The notes: generated from the letters alone by a model not told the origin. Numbered from the stretch's first letter, positions 1 to 8,060 are shown. The stretch: DNA of 22,872 bases from Bacteroidia bacterium (GCA_026391515.1 JAPLEC010000119.1:1-22872); one strand, 5' to 3'. Numbers and translations: made by a program.

Positions 1-651
1 ATCGCTGGAATCACCTTCTAATAACTTGTCATAATCTTCTATAGCTCCTTTGTAATCTCCAAGTTTATATCTTAAATCTCCTCTGTGAGAATACGTTTCT
101 TTTATGTCAGGATTAAATTCAATAAACTTGCTATAGTCTGCTATTGCGCCACTTTTATCACCAAGCATTTCTTTTGCAGCAGCTCTGGAAAAATATGTCT
201 CTGCATTGTCAGGATTAATTTCAATAGCTTTGTTACAATCTTCTATTTTCTTTTTAAGCTCTGATATCTCTTCTTTGTCAATTTTCTTTCCTCCGCCAAT
301 TTCCTCTTCTTCTTTGGCTTTCATACCTTCAAGAATCCTGTAAACATTATCTTCATCTATACCTAATTTCTCAGAAAATTTGAAATACTTATCAGCGTAG
401 AAACTTACAATAATTAATCCGGCAGCTAAAGCCCAGAATGCAGCCAAAAAATATCTCCATCCTCCATAAGTTTCTTCTGGAATAATTTTTAAAAATAAGA
501 TGAATAGAGGTATGAATGATATTATCAAAATTATTCGTTTGATTTTTTTATTTTTCCTATATGATAGCCCTACTTTTTTCCATTCCTGAAACATTTCTGG
601 TTCGACATAAGGGAAATCAGAGTTTTGAATATCTTCAAATTTCTTTTTCAT
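1..651 (-). CDS. TPR-repeat membrane protein, 5' part only (cut by window edge)
   Basis: An open frame of 217 codons starts at the ATG at 651 and runs off the left edge, so the C-terminal part is not visible. The N-terminus begins MKKKFEDIQNSDFPYVEPEM and is followed by two hydrophobic stretches (about residues 39-57 and 65-84), a charged linker rich in E and K, and then TPR motifs of the type NPDNAETYFSRAAAKEMLGD and YKGAIEDYDKLLEGD. It is a close paralogue of the start of the gene at 8708-10915, matching it at both protein and DNA level, so it probably continues into further TPRs and perhaps ankyrin repeats. TPRs bind proteins; the partner is unknown. A strong Bacteroidetes-type promoter lies at 751-782. 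The family and topology are well supported. The function is not known. Confidence 0.85.
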   Translation of the reverse strand, partial: MKKKFEDIQNSDFPYVEPEMFQEWKKVGLSYRKNKKIKRIILIISFIPLFILFLKIIPEETYGGWRYFLAAFWALAAGLIIVSFYADKYFKFSEKLGIDEDNVYRILEGMKAKEEEEIGGGKKIDKEEISELKKKIEDCNKAIEINPDNAETYFSRAAAKEMLGDKSGAIADYSKFIEFNPDIKETYSHRGDLRYKLGDYKGAIEDYDKLLEGDSSD

Positions 652-750
652 GATTTATAGTTTCAATCAATCATTTATATATTTAATAAGTGAATATCCG
701 CATATCATTATGCGTCCTTGAATGCATTTTTAATCTTTACTTTTCTATAC

Positions 751-782
751 CAAAGTTACTCCAGCAAAAAGCTAAAGTCAAA
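751..782 (-). promoter_or_regulatory. Bacteroidetes-type promoter for the TPR gene at 1-651
   Basis: Read on the minus strand, TTTG (782-779) is followed by 20 nt and then TAACTTTG (758-751), which fits the Bacteroidetes -33/-7 consensus TTTG...TAnnTTTG. The -33 box is extended (TTTGACTTTAGC), as in the other promoters of this window. The start codon lies about 100 nt downstream. Confidence 0.75.
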
Positions 783-1007
783 TTTATTTAACAGGTTAAT
801 TAGTTGATTTAAAACTGTATGTAATATTATTATATTGTGACCACCTGCACAGTCAGGCTTCTTTAGAAAGTTTGCTTTATCTTAAAATAGATATTATAAG
901 ACTTTTTTACTTGCATCAATACCTGTAACGGCATTCTAACTAACATAATTCCAAGTTTGGTAGCACTTCAGGAAACACTTATCAAATATAGTAATTCGAA
1001 GATAAAT

Positions 1008-1134
1008 AAACAAGATAAAAAAAAGTTGAGGAACGCAAGGAGTGAAACGACGAAGTTCCGCGACAGCGGAAAAGTGAGGAAATTCCGCAAAGCGGAACAA
1101 AAGAAACAAGATAAAAGATAAAAGTTGATGAACG
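1008..1134. repeat. Intergenic element with two tandem hairpins flanked by direct repeats
   Basis: The gene-free stretch 783-1181 holds one structured element. Two copies of the same 6-bp palindromic arm stand side by side: TTCCGC-GACA-GCGGAA (1056-1071) and TTCCGC-AAA-GCGGAA (1083-1097). The pair is bracketed by imperfect direct repeats that both read AAACAAGATAAAA followed by AAAGTTGA and GAACG (1008-1035 and 1104-1134). This resembles a repetitive extragenic palindromic (REP-like) unit. The neighbouring bases 783-1007 show nothing I can identify. Confidence 0.55.
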
Positions 1135-1181
1135 AAGTTTGATGAATAAAATCAGGAGTCTTAGTGGCTCTAATTAAAAAC

Positions 1182-1712
1182 TTATTTCTTCGGTTTATTG
1201 ATACTGGGGTATGTTGTTTCAGTGTAAGCTTTATAGATGTTACCAGTTATTCTATACAAAATGTTGTCGGAAAAATAAGACTGATTCGCTTTTTTTGAAT
1301 GATAATAATATTCATTCGTGCTTAAAGTCGGCTTCAAAAATAAATTTGACCAATTGCGATTTACAGTATCGGTAATTATATAATCCGGCAGAACAGGTTT
1401 CATTATAAAAGCAGCCCAGCTGTTATTAAATGAAGATGGAATATTTATTAAATCAAAATAATTTATGCCTGGGATTGTAAAAGTAAGATCTTTTTGTACT
1501 GTTAAATCTATCCTACAGGGTATCAGGAGATTCAGGTTGTAAAGTCCCGAAGTTTTTATTCTGCTGAAAGTAGTATCACAGTTAACATCCAAAATTGATT
1601 TGCTTCCGTTTACTGTTTTAAAATTCAATTTTTGAGATACCTGTGCTTCTGCACTTTCACTAATAAAACCGAATATAATGCATAGGATAATCCAAACTTT
1701 AAATGTTTTCAT
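1182..1712 (-). CDS. Secreted hypothetical protein, 176 aa
   Basis: The protein starts with a typical signal peptide: K4 and a hydrophobic core up to about residue 20, ending SESAEAQ with likely cleavage near residue 23-24. No membrane segment follows. The mature part is about 150 residues, contains mixed polar and aromatic residues and several YY/YF pairs, and ends in a basic NKPKK tail. I recognise no domain. The ATG at 1712 follows a promoter at 1772-1803 by a leader of about 50 nt. It stands alone as a single-gene unit, and the next gene upstream (1842-2366) is separated by that promoter. It is probably periplasmic or surface-exposed, inferred from the signal peptide only. Confidence 0.7.
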   Translation of the reverse strand: MKTFKVWIILCIIFGFISESAEAQVSQKLNFKTVNGSKSILDVNCDTTFSRIKTSGLYNLNLLIPCRIDLTVQKDLTFTIPGINYFDLINIPSSFNNSWAAFIMKPVLPDYIITDTVNRNWSNLFLKPTLSTNEYYYHSKKANQSYFSDNILYRITGNIYKAYTETTYPSINKPKK

Positions 1713-1771
1713 TTCTGAAGATCTTAAGTATCAATATCTAGATAAAATGCATCATCTTCTATTTCCTCATA

Positions 1772-1803
1772 CAAAGTTAGGCCATTGCAATGCCAAAGTC
1801 AAT
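1772..1803 (-). promoter_or_regulatory. Bacteroidetes-type promoter for the secreted protein at 1182-1712
   Basis: Minus strand: ATTG (1803-1800), 20 nt beginning ACTTTGGC, then TAACTTTG (1779-1772). The spacing and extended -33 box are the same as in the promoters at 751-782, 5455-5486, 8196-8227, 11015-11046 and 11888-11919. Confidence 0.75.
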
Positions 1804-1841
1804 TTTACTTTACTAATCACTAACCAGTTATTAAATAGTAA

Positions 1842-2366
1842 TTAAAACCTTAACCGAACTCCAACACCTTCTCCAGTAAAACCAAAATAGATTATTACAT
1901 TTCCGGTTCTCCCTGTTTTCAGAGTGTTATTATAATTGTTAATTGATTTTGTCAGATGGGAACCTGAAGATCTGACAAAAGTACCACCTATTATTATCAG
2001 ACCCACTCCCGATATCAGGGTTATTCCTGCGTTAGTCCGGTATTTAGAGGCTTTATCATTATTACTATCTATGTAAGCAATGAGCGCTAAACCCGAATAA
2101 ACCACTCCTGCACAACTCGAGATAAATCCTGGTATTATAAACACTCCAGCAGTTTTATCCAGTATTGCACTTTTATTATATTCCTTTATTGATTCCGTAT
2201 TTGATTTAAGAACTTCAGCAAGTTCTTTTTGAGTAAGATATTTGCCATTCTGCTGATAGGTTGTCTTGCTACCTTCTTTCCCGATAAAGATTGGCCATTG
2301 ATTTTGTGCAGTCAGGTTCATTGAAATCATGGTTGATAGAACCGCAGTAAGAATTATTGACTTCAT
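1842..2366 (-). CDS. Membrane protein with signal peptide and two predicted helices
   Basis: The open frame reaches back to 2396, but the ATG at 2366 is the better start because the protein then begins with a standard signal peptide (MKSIILTAVLSTMISMNLTAQ, cleavage after LTAQ-like residues). The mature part has a polar region with YQQNGKYLTQKELAEVL, then two hydrophobic stretches (GVFIIPGFISSCAGVVYSGL and AGITLISGVGLIIIGGTF) separated by a short polar loop. The last 20 residues alternate in a beta-strand pattern and end in aromatic F, the sort of ending seen on outer-membrane beta-strands. I do not recognise a named family. Proteins of this layout are common and uncharacterised in Bacteroidetes. 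Confidence 0.65.
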   Translation of the reverse strand: MKSIILTAVLSTMISMNLTAQNQWPIFIGKEGSKTTYQQNGKYLTQKELAEVLKSNTESIKEYNKSAILDKTAGVFIIPGFISSCAGVVYSGLALIAYIDSNNDKASKYRTNAGITLISGVGLIIIGGTFVRSSGSHLTKSINNYNNTLKTGRTGNVIIYFGFTGEGVGVRLRF

Positions 2367-2479
2367 ATTATTAGTGCTTAAATTATTATGACCCAAGTTA
2401 ATGTTAATACATTTATTAATAGGCAGTTAAGTTAGTTTTGAACATTCATTAACCGTGTTAGCAGCTGCTATTTACTATT

Positions 2480-3169
2480 TCAGAAGAAATAACCTTCAAA
2501 TATTTTTCTAAATTGGTTTGTGAGTACATTTTTATCAGTAGGATCACAACCCTTTCCGGATTTTCTGTAAAAAACTATATTGTTTTGGTTAGCATCAACA
2601 ATCATTACATAAAGAGTTGAAGAAAAAGCGTTAGTTGCACCAGGTGGGAATATAGGAAAAATTCCTTTAGTTAGAATATGTGTTGCCCAACCCATTGTGT
2701 GTATGGCTTGATGGGCTTCGTAATTACTTTGAGTTCTTGTATAACCACTAGCAACAGTTATAAGACCAAAGCGTTTGTTATTTGATTCCAGCAAAGAGTC
2801 GATAACTGGAGTTATTTTGATGTTTGATATGCTTTTAAGGTTATTTGCTGTCAAATAAAGATGTTCTATTTCTTTTTCAAGCCTTAGTTTTATTGCATTA
2901 TTGGTCAAAATTATTTCACCAGTTAATGAAATATTATTTTTAAAATCATGTACAATATTATTTAGGAGTTGTTTTGAATTATCTGATAACGAGTCATTAA
3001 GTATTCCGATATTTCCATGTTCAATCAAAGAGATATGGGAAACTGGCTCAAGGTAAAGTAAATCAGTCACCTCATTCGGTCTTAAATTGGAAGTCAGCAT
3101 TTTTGAGGTTGAACAGGAACTCAGAACAAAAATTATTATTATAAAAAAGTCAGATGATAAAGTTTTCAT
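2480..3169 (-). CDS. Lipoprotein of unknown function, 229 aa
   Basis: The N-terminus has a hydrophobic run followed by a lipobox (FVLSSC, Cys19), so the mature protein should be lipid-anchored. Its second half (GLITVASGYTRTQ, then SSTLYVMIVDANQNNIVFYR and a cysteine-containing SGKGCDPTD segment) reads like a small globular domain seen in uncharacterised Bacteroidetes lipoproteins, but I cannot name the family with confidence. The protein ends in aromatic residues (EGYFF). It sits between the membrane protein at 1842-2366 and an ankyrin pseudogene. I see no convincing TAnnTTTG promoter directly upstream. Confidence 0.7.
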   Translation of the reverse strand: MKTLSSDFFIIIIFVLSSCSTSKMLTSNLRPNEVTDLLYLEPVSHISLIEHGNIGILNDSLSDNSKQLLNNIVHDFKNNISLTGEIILTNNAIKLRLEKEIEHLYLTANNLKSISNIKITPVIDSLLESNNKRFGLITVASGYTRTQSNYEAHQAIHTMGWATHILTKGIFPIFPPGATNAFSSTLYVMIVDANQNNIVFYRKSGKGCDPTDKNVLTNQFRKIFEGYFF

Positions 3170-3257
3170 GATTTATGCTGTCTTTATTATATTGACCGTA
3201 TTATAGGCGTTGTTAACTTAATTTTAAAGTCTATTTATTTTTACATACAAAAATATA

Positions 3258-3829
3258 TCACTTTTTTCTATAGTCTGAAATCAAAGTTTTAATTTCCTCA
3301 TTTTTTGTATAATCGTATGCGGTCTTGCCTTCTAAAGTCTTTATTTCTATATTGGCCCTTTTTCTGCCAATAATTATGCGGTCTCAGTGTTTCCCTTTAT
3401 CGAAGCAACCATCAGGGCGGTAATTCTTTCAGGAGTTTTTAAATCCAGCTTTGCACCCTCATCTGTTAACAGCTTTACTATTTCAGTATTGTTGTTGGCT
3501 GAGGTTAGCATCAACGCTGTTTCTCTGGTAATTTTCTGCAAATCAATGTTTGCTCCTTTTTTCAGCAGCTCTTTTACAACCTTGGGGCAACCGTAAACTG
3601 ACGCATACATCAATAAGCTGAAATTATCTTTGTCCATGTAATCAACAGAATCAACCAGGGTTACAATTACTTTGGAATTAGTGTAATCTGCTGCTTTTAA
3701 TGTATTCATAAGTTTTTCGGCTTGCGTTTCTGTTTATACTTATATCCCATTAGAAATCATCAGAAGGAATACAAGAATTACGGTTGTTAAACTTAATCTC
3801 TTCGTTGCTCTAAGATTAATAAATGGCAA
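3258..3829 (-). pseudogene. Decayed paralogue of the TPR/ankyrin membrane protein (transmembrane plus ankyrin part)
   Basis: An intact stretch from the ATG at 3709 to a TAA at 3374-3376 encodes ankyrin repeats (LLMYASVYG, KELLKKGANIDLQ, TALMLTSANNNTEIVKLL). It is not a complete gene. Past the TAA the same frame reads LLAEKG, and after a one-base loss in the G-run at 3354-3358 the neighbouring frame reads on as ANIEIKTLEGKTAYDYTK and ends RKK-stop at 3258, matching the C-terminal end of the protein at 8708-10915. Upstream of 3709 the frame continues as TETQAEKLMNTL, with stops at 3734-3736 and 3740-3742, into a membrane segment (VILVFLLMIS) that corresponds to the third helix of the paralogue. 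At least three in-frame stops and one frameshift are therefore visible. The TPR portion is gone. The 111-codon piece could still be translated, but a functional product is unlikely. Confidence 0.8.
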
Positions 3830-4064
3830 TTAATACAAATCTCCCCACTTTACACAAAGTGATATCTCGTTCAAGCCTTTATCAATTTCTTTAATCTGAC
3901 ATTGTAAGTGTAAATTAAAGATGCGTTTATTAATAATACGTAATTATTAAAGAAAGGTAAAATGGCAGATGGTGATTTAATAATATGTTTATCTAAAAAC
4001 TAATACTATAAACCCATATTTTTAATTGAGCAATTTAATTATTCTTGCAATATTTGATTCAACT

Positions 4065-4131
4065 GCATCTTTTTTTGTGCAATAAATATTTCTCGCTGCA
4101 CTACTTTTTAAAGTAGTTTGGAGGAAATGCC
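4065..4131. repeat. Dispersed palindromic element, copy A
   Basis: About 67 bp, ends GCATCT and GGAAATGCC in inverted orientation, with a perfect inner hairpin ACTACTTT-TT-AAAGTAGT (4100-4117). The middle and right part (AATAAATAT.TCTCGCTGCA and GGAAATGCC) match copy B at 11109-11181. It lies in the gene-free stretch 3830-4335, where the only other thing I see is a promoter at 4176-4206. Confidence 0.65.
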
Positions 4132-4175
4132 GCGAAAATCAAATTTCGGGAATATTCTGATTTATTTCCAAATGC

Positions 4176-4206
4176 TTTGACTTTGGTTTAATATTGTATA
4201 ATTTTA
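4176..4206 (+). promoter_or_regulatory. Probable promoter for the FKBP gene
   Basis: TTTG (4176-4179) with the extended box TTTGACTTTGG, 19 nt, then TAATTTTA (4199-4206), which is 7/8 to TAnnTTTG. It implies a leader of about 120 nt before the ATG at 4336. That leader holds a short dyad, TAGGC-ATTTATA-GCCTA, near 4285-4302. Confidence 0.5.
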
Positions 4207-4335
4207 CTCCATAATCTATACCTTTAATGTTAACGATTTTGAAAAATATGTTGACAAAAAATCAGAAGGTTTTTTGTTCGTTGCGTTAGGCATTTATAGC
4301 CTATATAAAAAAATTTAATTTAAAAGCCACTAAAA

Positions 4336-5088
4336 ATGTCATCAAAAAGAATAAAACTGCTTCTCACGATACTCATATTCGTTGCAGACAGCGCTCTTGC
4401 CCAAATTGTATATTATAACGTAGATGGACAGTCAAATAAAACCGTCAGTTTTGTTTTAGATAAAACAATACAAATCAAAAATGAGAAAGATTCACTCTCT
4501 TATGCTTTCGGGATTATATATTTTAATTACTTTAAAAATGATAGTCTATATTTGGATCCAATGATAGTTGCAAAGGCTATGCTTGATGGAGAAAAGGGAG
4601 AACCTTTAATGACGGATGAGGATGCAAGATCATTTCTTAAGGCATTTAGCAATCGGCGTGAGGCAGATAAAGTTGCTAAAATTAAAGTAACTTATAAAGA
4701 CCATATTGCAGAGAATACAGAGTTTCTGGAAAATAATAAACAAAGAACTGGTGTAAAAGTAACTCCAAGTGGCTTACAGTACGAAGTAATAAAGATGGGA
4801 AAAGGACCAAAACCGACTATTGAAAACACAGTCAAGGTTCATTATGTCGGTACGCTTATTGACGGAACGGAATTTGACTCATCAATAGAAAGAAATGAAC
4901 CTGCGACGTTCCCAGTTTCAGGTGTCATCCCCGGATGGATAGAAGCTTTGCAGCTGATGCCGGTCGGTTCTAAATTTAAACTATATATTCCGGAAGATCT
5001 GGCTTATGGTGAAAGCGGAGCAGGTGAAGTAATAAAGCCATATTCTACTCTGATTTTTGAAGTTGAGCTTATCGAAATAGTTAAATAA
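4336..5088 (+). CDS. FKBP-type peptidyl-prolyl cis-trans isomerase, exported
   Basis: This enzyme should catalyse cis-trans isomerisation of prolyl bonds in exported proteins. The N-terminus is a signal peptide (basic SSKRIK, hydrophobic core, ending SALAQ around residue 23). Residues about 40-130 form the helical FKBP_N dimerisation region (KDSLSYAFGI, DPMIVAKAMLDG, DEDARSFLKAF). Residues about 143-250 are the FKBP_C catalytic domain, with the family signatures SGLQYEVIKMGKGPKP, VHYVGTLIDGTEFDSS, VIPGWIEALQLMPVGSK and YIPEDLAYG. The 250-residue length and layout match the Mip/FkpA class of periplasmic foldases. No lipobox is seen, so it is probably periplasmic and soluble. It is followed after 40 nt by a FISUMP remnant on the same strand. 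Confidence 0.95.
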   Translation: MSSKRIKLLLTILIFVADSALAQIVYYNVDGQSNKTVSFVLDKTIQIKNEKDSLSYAFGIIYFNYFKNDSLYLDPMIVAKAMLDGEKGEPLMTDEDARSFLKAFSNRREADKVAKIKVTYKDHIAENTEFLENNKQRTGVKVTPSGLQYEVIKMGKGPKPTIENTVKVHYVGTLIDGTEFDSSIERNEPATFPVSGVIPGWIEALQLMPVGSKFKLYIPEDLAYGESGAGEVIKPYSTLIFEVELIEIVK

Positions 5089-5127
5089 CAATTATATATA
5101 TTTTTCATCAAATAATCGGACATTAAT

Positions 5128-5340
5128 TTGTCTTACCGATTCAGGATAGTATTACCAGGAGGTGATCGATATTCAGATTGTACTTTTAATTATCTCAGTA
5201 ATGATGCTGATTGGTGGAGTTCTACGGAAGAAAGTTCAATTAAGGCTTGGTATTTTAATATAACATATGAAAACATTAATGTACTCAAGGTGAGTCCCGG
5301 TAAAAATGGAGGGATGTCTGTTCGTTGCCTAAAAGATTAA
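5128..5340 (+). pseudogene. Remnant of a FISUMP-domain protein (C-terminal end only)
   Basis: Seventy codons whose sequence (RIVLPGGDR, DADWWSSTEESSIKAWYF, GGMSVRCLKD) matches the C-terminal end of the Fibrobacter succinogenes major paralogous (FISUMP) domain, which normally ends PGG...WWSSTE...AWY...SVRC. The full domain is roughly twice as long and is usually preceded by a signal peptide or lipobox. Here neither is present, and the only start available is a TTG at 5128, with an in-frame stop at 5113-5115 upstream. I read this as a truncated leftover, perhaps from a deletion that joined it to the FKBP gene. A terminator follows at 5367. Expression of a short peptide cannot be excluded. Confidence 0.65.
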
Positions 5341-5366
5341 TTCCACATATAACAATAACTTATTAA

Positions 5367-5400
5367 AGCTCTCGGGAATAAGCATCCGGGGGCTTATTGT
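5367..5400 (+). terminator. Rho-independent terminator after the FISUMP remnant
   Basis: Stem AGCTCTCGG (5367-5375) pairs with CCGGGGGCT (5386-5394) using two G-U pairs, loop of 10 nt, followed by TATTGTTTTAT. It closes the FKBP/FISUMP unit before the next promoter at 5455. Confidence 0.7.
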
Positions 5401-5454
5401 TTTATAGTGCAAAAGAAAAAGATATTGCCATTCAATTCAATCCATAAAAATAAA

Positions 5455-5486
5455 ATTGACTTTTGTTTAAACGGAGTGTAACTTTG
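5455..5486 (+). promoter_or_regulatory. Bacteroidetes-type promoter for the propeller-repeat gene
   Basis: ATTG (5455-5458), 20 nt beginning ACTTTTG, then TAACTTTG (5479-5486). Its position rules out a start codon near 5463 and supports the ATG at 5508, about 20 nt downstream of the -7 box. Confidence 0.75.
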
Positions 5487-5507
5487 TTTAAAATAGAAAT
5501 CAATACT

Positions 5508-7820
5508 ATGAAAAAAACAACTATTTTTTTAATCGTTTTCATGTTTTTGTTTATAAACCATGCAGACCCGCAAACTTTTACAAACTACACAAGAGAATCT
5601 ACTTCAACCACTTTATGCAGTGATTATGTTAATTCGATTGCTATAGATGCCCAGGGGAATAAATGGTTTGGAACAGAAGATGGGATTTCAAAATTTGATG
5701 GTTCTAAATGGACAATTTATACTGAAAAAGATGGTCTTGCAAGTAACTGTGTTAATGCAATTGCCATAGATGCCCAGGGGAATAAATGGTTTGGAACACG
5801 GGAAGGAGTTTCAAAATTTGATGGCACCAAATGGACTATTTATACTGAAGCTGATGGCCTTGCAAATGATTTTGTTCGTTCCATTGCAATTGATGCCCAG
5901 AATGTTAAATGGTTTGGAACATGGGGAGGAGGAGTTTCAAAATTTGATGGTAAAACCTGGACAACATATACCAAATCAGATGGTCTTGCAAGTAATCATG
6001 TTTATGCAATTGCCATAGATGCACAGGGGAATAAATGGTTTGGAACAAGCTGGGGAGTTTCAAAATTTGATGAAACGAAATGGACCTCCTATGTCGACTC
6101 AATCAGTCCTGAATATGAAAAAGCCTTGGGTGATAAGGTTTGGGAATACAAAGAAGTTTATTCAATCGCTATAGATGCTCAGGGTAATAAATGGCTTGGA
6201 ACAAGATATGGAGTTACAAAATTTGATGGTACAAGGTGGACCATCTATATTGATGCAATCAGTATGGAATGGGAAGGATCAGGGAGTTCTCAAGAATATA
6301 CTAAAGTTTCTTCAATCGCCATAGACGCAGATGGTAATAAATGGTTTGGAACAGGCAGAGGAGTATCAAAATTTGATGGCACTGACTGGACAACCTATAC
6401 TGATTCAATTGGTCTTGCAGATGATAATGTTCATTCCATTGCTATAGATGCCCAGGGTAACAAATGGTTTGGAACTGGCAAAGGAGTATCAAAATTTGAT
6501 GGTACAAAGTGTATAACCTATTCTCAAAATGGTCTTGCAGATAATAATGTTCTTTCAATTGCCATAGATGCCCAGGGTAATAAATGGTTTGGAACAGATG
6601 AGGGTGTTTCAAAATTTGATGGTACCAACTGGACAACCTATACCAAATCAAACGGTCTTGCAGATGAACCCGTTATCTCAATCGTAATAGATGCTCAAGG
6701 TAATAAATGGTTTGGAACAGATGGAGAAGGTGTTTCAAAATTTGATGGTACCAGGTGGATCACCTATACTGAATCAGATGGTCTTGCTTATGATTACGTT
6801 ACCGGAATTGCCATAGATGCTAAGGGGAATATATGGGTTGGAACAGATGGAGAAGGAGTTTCAAAATTTGATGGTACCAGATGGACAACCTATAACGAAT
6901 CAAATGGTCTTGTAAGCGGTCAGGTTATTTCGATGGCTATAGATAATCAGGATAATAAATGGTTTGGAACTCTCCTGGATGGAGTTTCAAAATTTGATGG
7001 TACAAATTGGACAACCTATACTGTTAAAGATGGTCTTGCGGATAATGGGGTTGAAAGAATTGCCATAGATGCTCATGGTAATAAATGGTTTGGGACTAGA
7101 GGTGGAGTTTCAAAATTTGATGGTACCAAATGGACAACCTATACCACTTCAGATGGTCTTGCACATGATATTATTCATTCAATTGCCATAGATGCCCAGG
7201 AGAATAAATGGTTTGGAACAAGATTGGGAGTTTCAAAATTTGATGGTGCCAGATGGATGACTTATATTACTTCAGATAGTCTTGAAGGTGAATATTTACA
7301 AGCTCAGGCAATTGCCATAGATGCTCAGGGGAATAAATGGTTTGGAACTCAGGGTGAAGGAATTGCAAAATTATCTGCTGATGAACTTAGCGGAGTATCA
7401 AAAGCACAAAAACTCAACCAGCAAGAGTTAATAAAACAATTACTGGGTACCTGGAAATGTGAATTAAGTAAAGATACGGCGATGATTATGGACAATACGC
7501 TTTCCAGAACTGCTATGGAAAGTAATCGTCAGATTGTCACCAAAGGTAAAATCATTTCCAAAGAAAAGTCGCTTTGGAAGTATGACAAAAAAAATGATAG
7601 ATTCATTGTTGTGAATATTTCAAGCAGTTCTCAGGATACTTTACGTTTTGCAATACGGTTTACATCGAAGAATTCATACACACAAATTCCATTTAAGGAT
7701 ATCAATAATTCCCAAAATGCAGATTTAATCTGGAAAACTGTAATTATATCTCCAAATAAACGTAAACAATATGCTATACGAAATAACATCCCAATTGGAG
7801 TTTTTACATTAACCCGATGA
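5508..7820 (+). CDS. Secreted 14-repeat beta-propeller (Reg_prop-like) protein with C-terminal lipocalin-like domain
   Basis: The frame is open from 5463, but the promoter at 5455-5486 makes the ATG at 5508 the start, giving 770 residues with a signal peptide (MKKTTIFLIVFMFLFINHADPQ-like). Residues about 40-625 are 14 tandem repeats of about 41 residues with the core IAIDAQGNKWFGT, GVSKFDGTKWTTYT and DGLA, the pattern of two-component-regulator propeller repeats. Fourteen repeats suit two seven-bladed propellers, as in the sensor part of Bacteroides hybrid two-component systems. Repeats 4 and 5 carry about 10 extra residues each. No membrane helix, kinase or DNA-binding domain follows. Instead the last 130 residues (LIKQLLGTWKCEL, then alternating strands) look like a small lipocalin-type beta-barrel. 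It may bind a ligand outside the cytoplasm. That role is inferred. Confidence 0.85.
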   Translation: MKKTTIFLIVFMFLFINHADPQTFTNYTRESTSTTLCSDYVNSIAIDAQGNKWFGTEDGISKFDGSKWTIYTEKDGLASNCVNAIAIDAQGNKWFGTREGVSKFDGTKWTIYTEADGLANDFVRSIAIDAQNVKWFGTWGGGVSKFDGKTWTTYTKSDGLASNHVYAIAIDAQGNKWFGTSWGVSKFDETKWTSYVDSISPEYEKALGDKVWEYKEVYSIAIDAQGNKWLGTRYGVTKFDGTRWTIYIDAISMEWEGSGSSQEYTKVSSIAIDADGNKWFGTGRGVSKFDGTDWTTYTDSIGLADDNVHSIAIDAQGNKWFGTGKGVSKFDGTKCITYSQNGLADNNVLSIAIDAQGNKWFGTDEGVSKFDGTNWTTYTKSNGLADEPVISIVIDAQGNKWFGTDGEGVSKFDGTRWITYTESDGLAYDYVTGIAIDAKGNIWVGTDGEGVSKFDGTRWTTYNESNGLVSGQVISMAIDNQDNKWFGTLLDGVSKFDGTNWTTYTVKDGLADNGVERIAIDAHGNKWFGTRGGVSKFDGTKWTTYTTSDGLAHDIIHSIAIDAQENKWFGTRLGVSKFDGARWMTYITSDSLEGEYLQAQAIAIDAQGNKWFGTQGEGIAKLSADELSGVSKAQKLNQQELIKQLLGTWKCELSKDTAMIMDNTLSRTAMESNRQIVTKGKIISKEKSLWKYDKKNDRFIVVNISSSSQDTLRFAIRFTSKNSYTQIPFKDINNSQNADLIWKTVIISPNKRKQYAIRNNIPIGVFTLTR

Positions 7821-7884
7821 AAAAATGATTTGAATTATGAAATGCTGACTCTAATATATCAGTTGAATGCCCTAAAGTCGACAT

Positions 7885-7926
7885 TTTAATTCAGTTGTAC
7901 AAAAACTGCTTTATAGCTGAATTAAA
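7885..7926. terminator. Long AT-rich hairpin after the propeller gene
   Basis: A 15-bp stem with two G-U pairs (arms 7885-7899 and 7912-7926, core AATTCAG/CTGAATT) and a 12-nt loop, 65 nt after the stop at 7820. There is no proper T-run, so its action as a terminator is uncertain. Confidence 0.4.
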
Positions 7927-7982
7927 CATAATTAAAAGTCAATAAACGACTTAGTGTCTAAGAGGTTTAAGCCCTACTTTTA

Positions 7983-8014
7983 TAAAAAGCCCCCGGAGCT
8001 GATTTCCGAGGGCT
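7983..8014 (-). terminator. Rho-independent terminator of the 29-aa basic protein gene
   Basis: Read on the minus strand, AGCCCTCGGA (8014-8005) pairs with TCCGGGGGCT (7997-7988) with one G-U pair and a 7-nt loop, followed directly by a T-run (TTTTTATA). It lies 47 nt after the stop codon at 8061. Confidence 0.85.
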
Positions 8015-8060
8015 GTTTATTTCAAAGATGCTTTATCTTTCGAAAAAAACTGTGGTGTAT

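Noticed and set aside
2459..2470. Perfect palindrome TAGCAGCTGCTA after the lipoprotein gene
   Set aside because: It is short, has no T-run and no second copy nearby, so it cannot be told from chance.
3840..3960. Minus-strand continuation of the ankyrin pseudogene frame (DKGLNEISLCVKWGDLY)
   Set aside because: The frame is open for about 35 codons but shows no likeness to the paralogue that I can support, so the pseudogene was ended at 3829.
5770..6651. Several 60-80 codon frames on both strands inside the propeller gene
   Set aside because: They repeat with the 41-residue period of the propeller gene, so they are shadows of its repeats.
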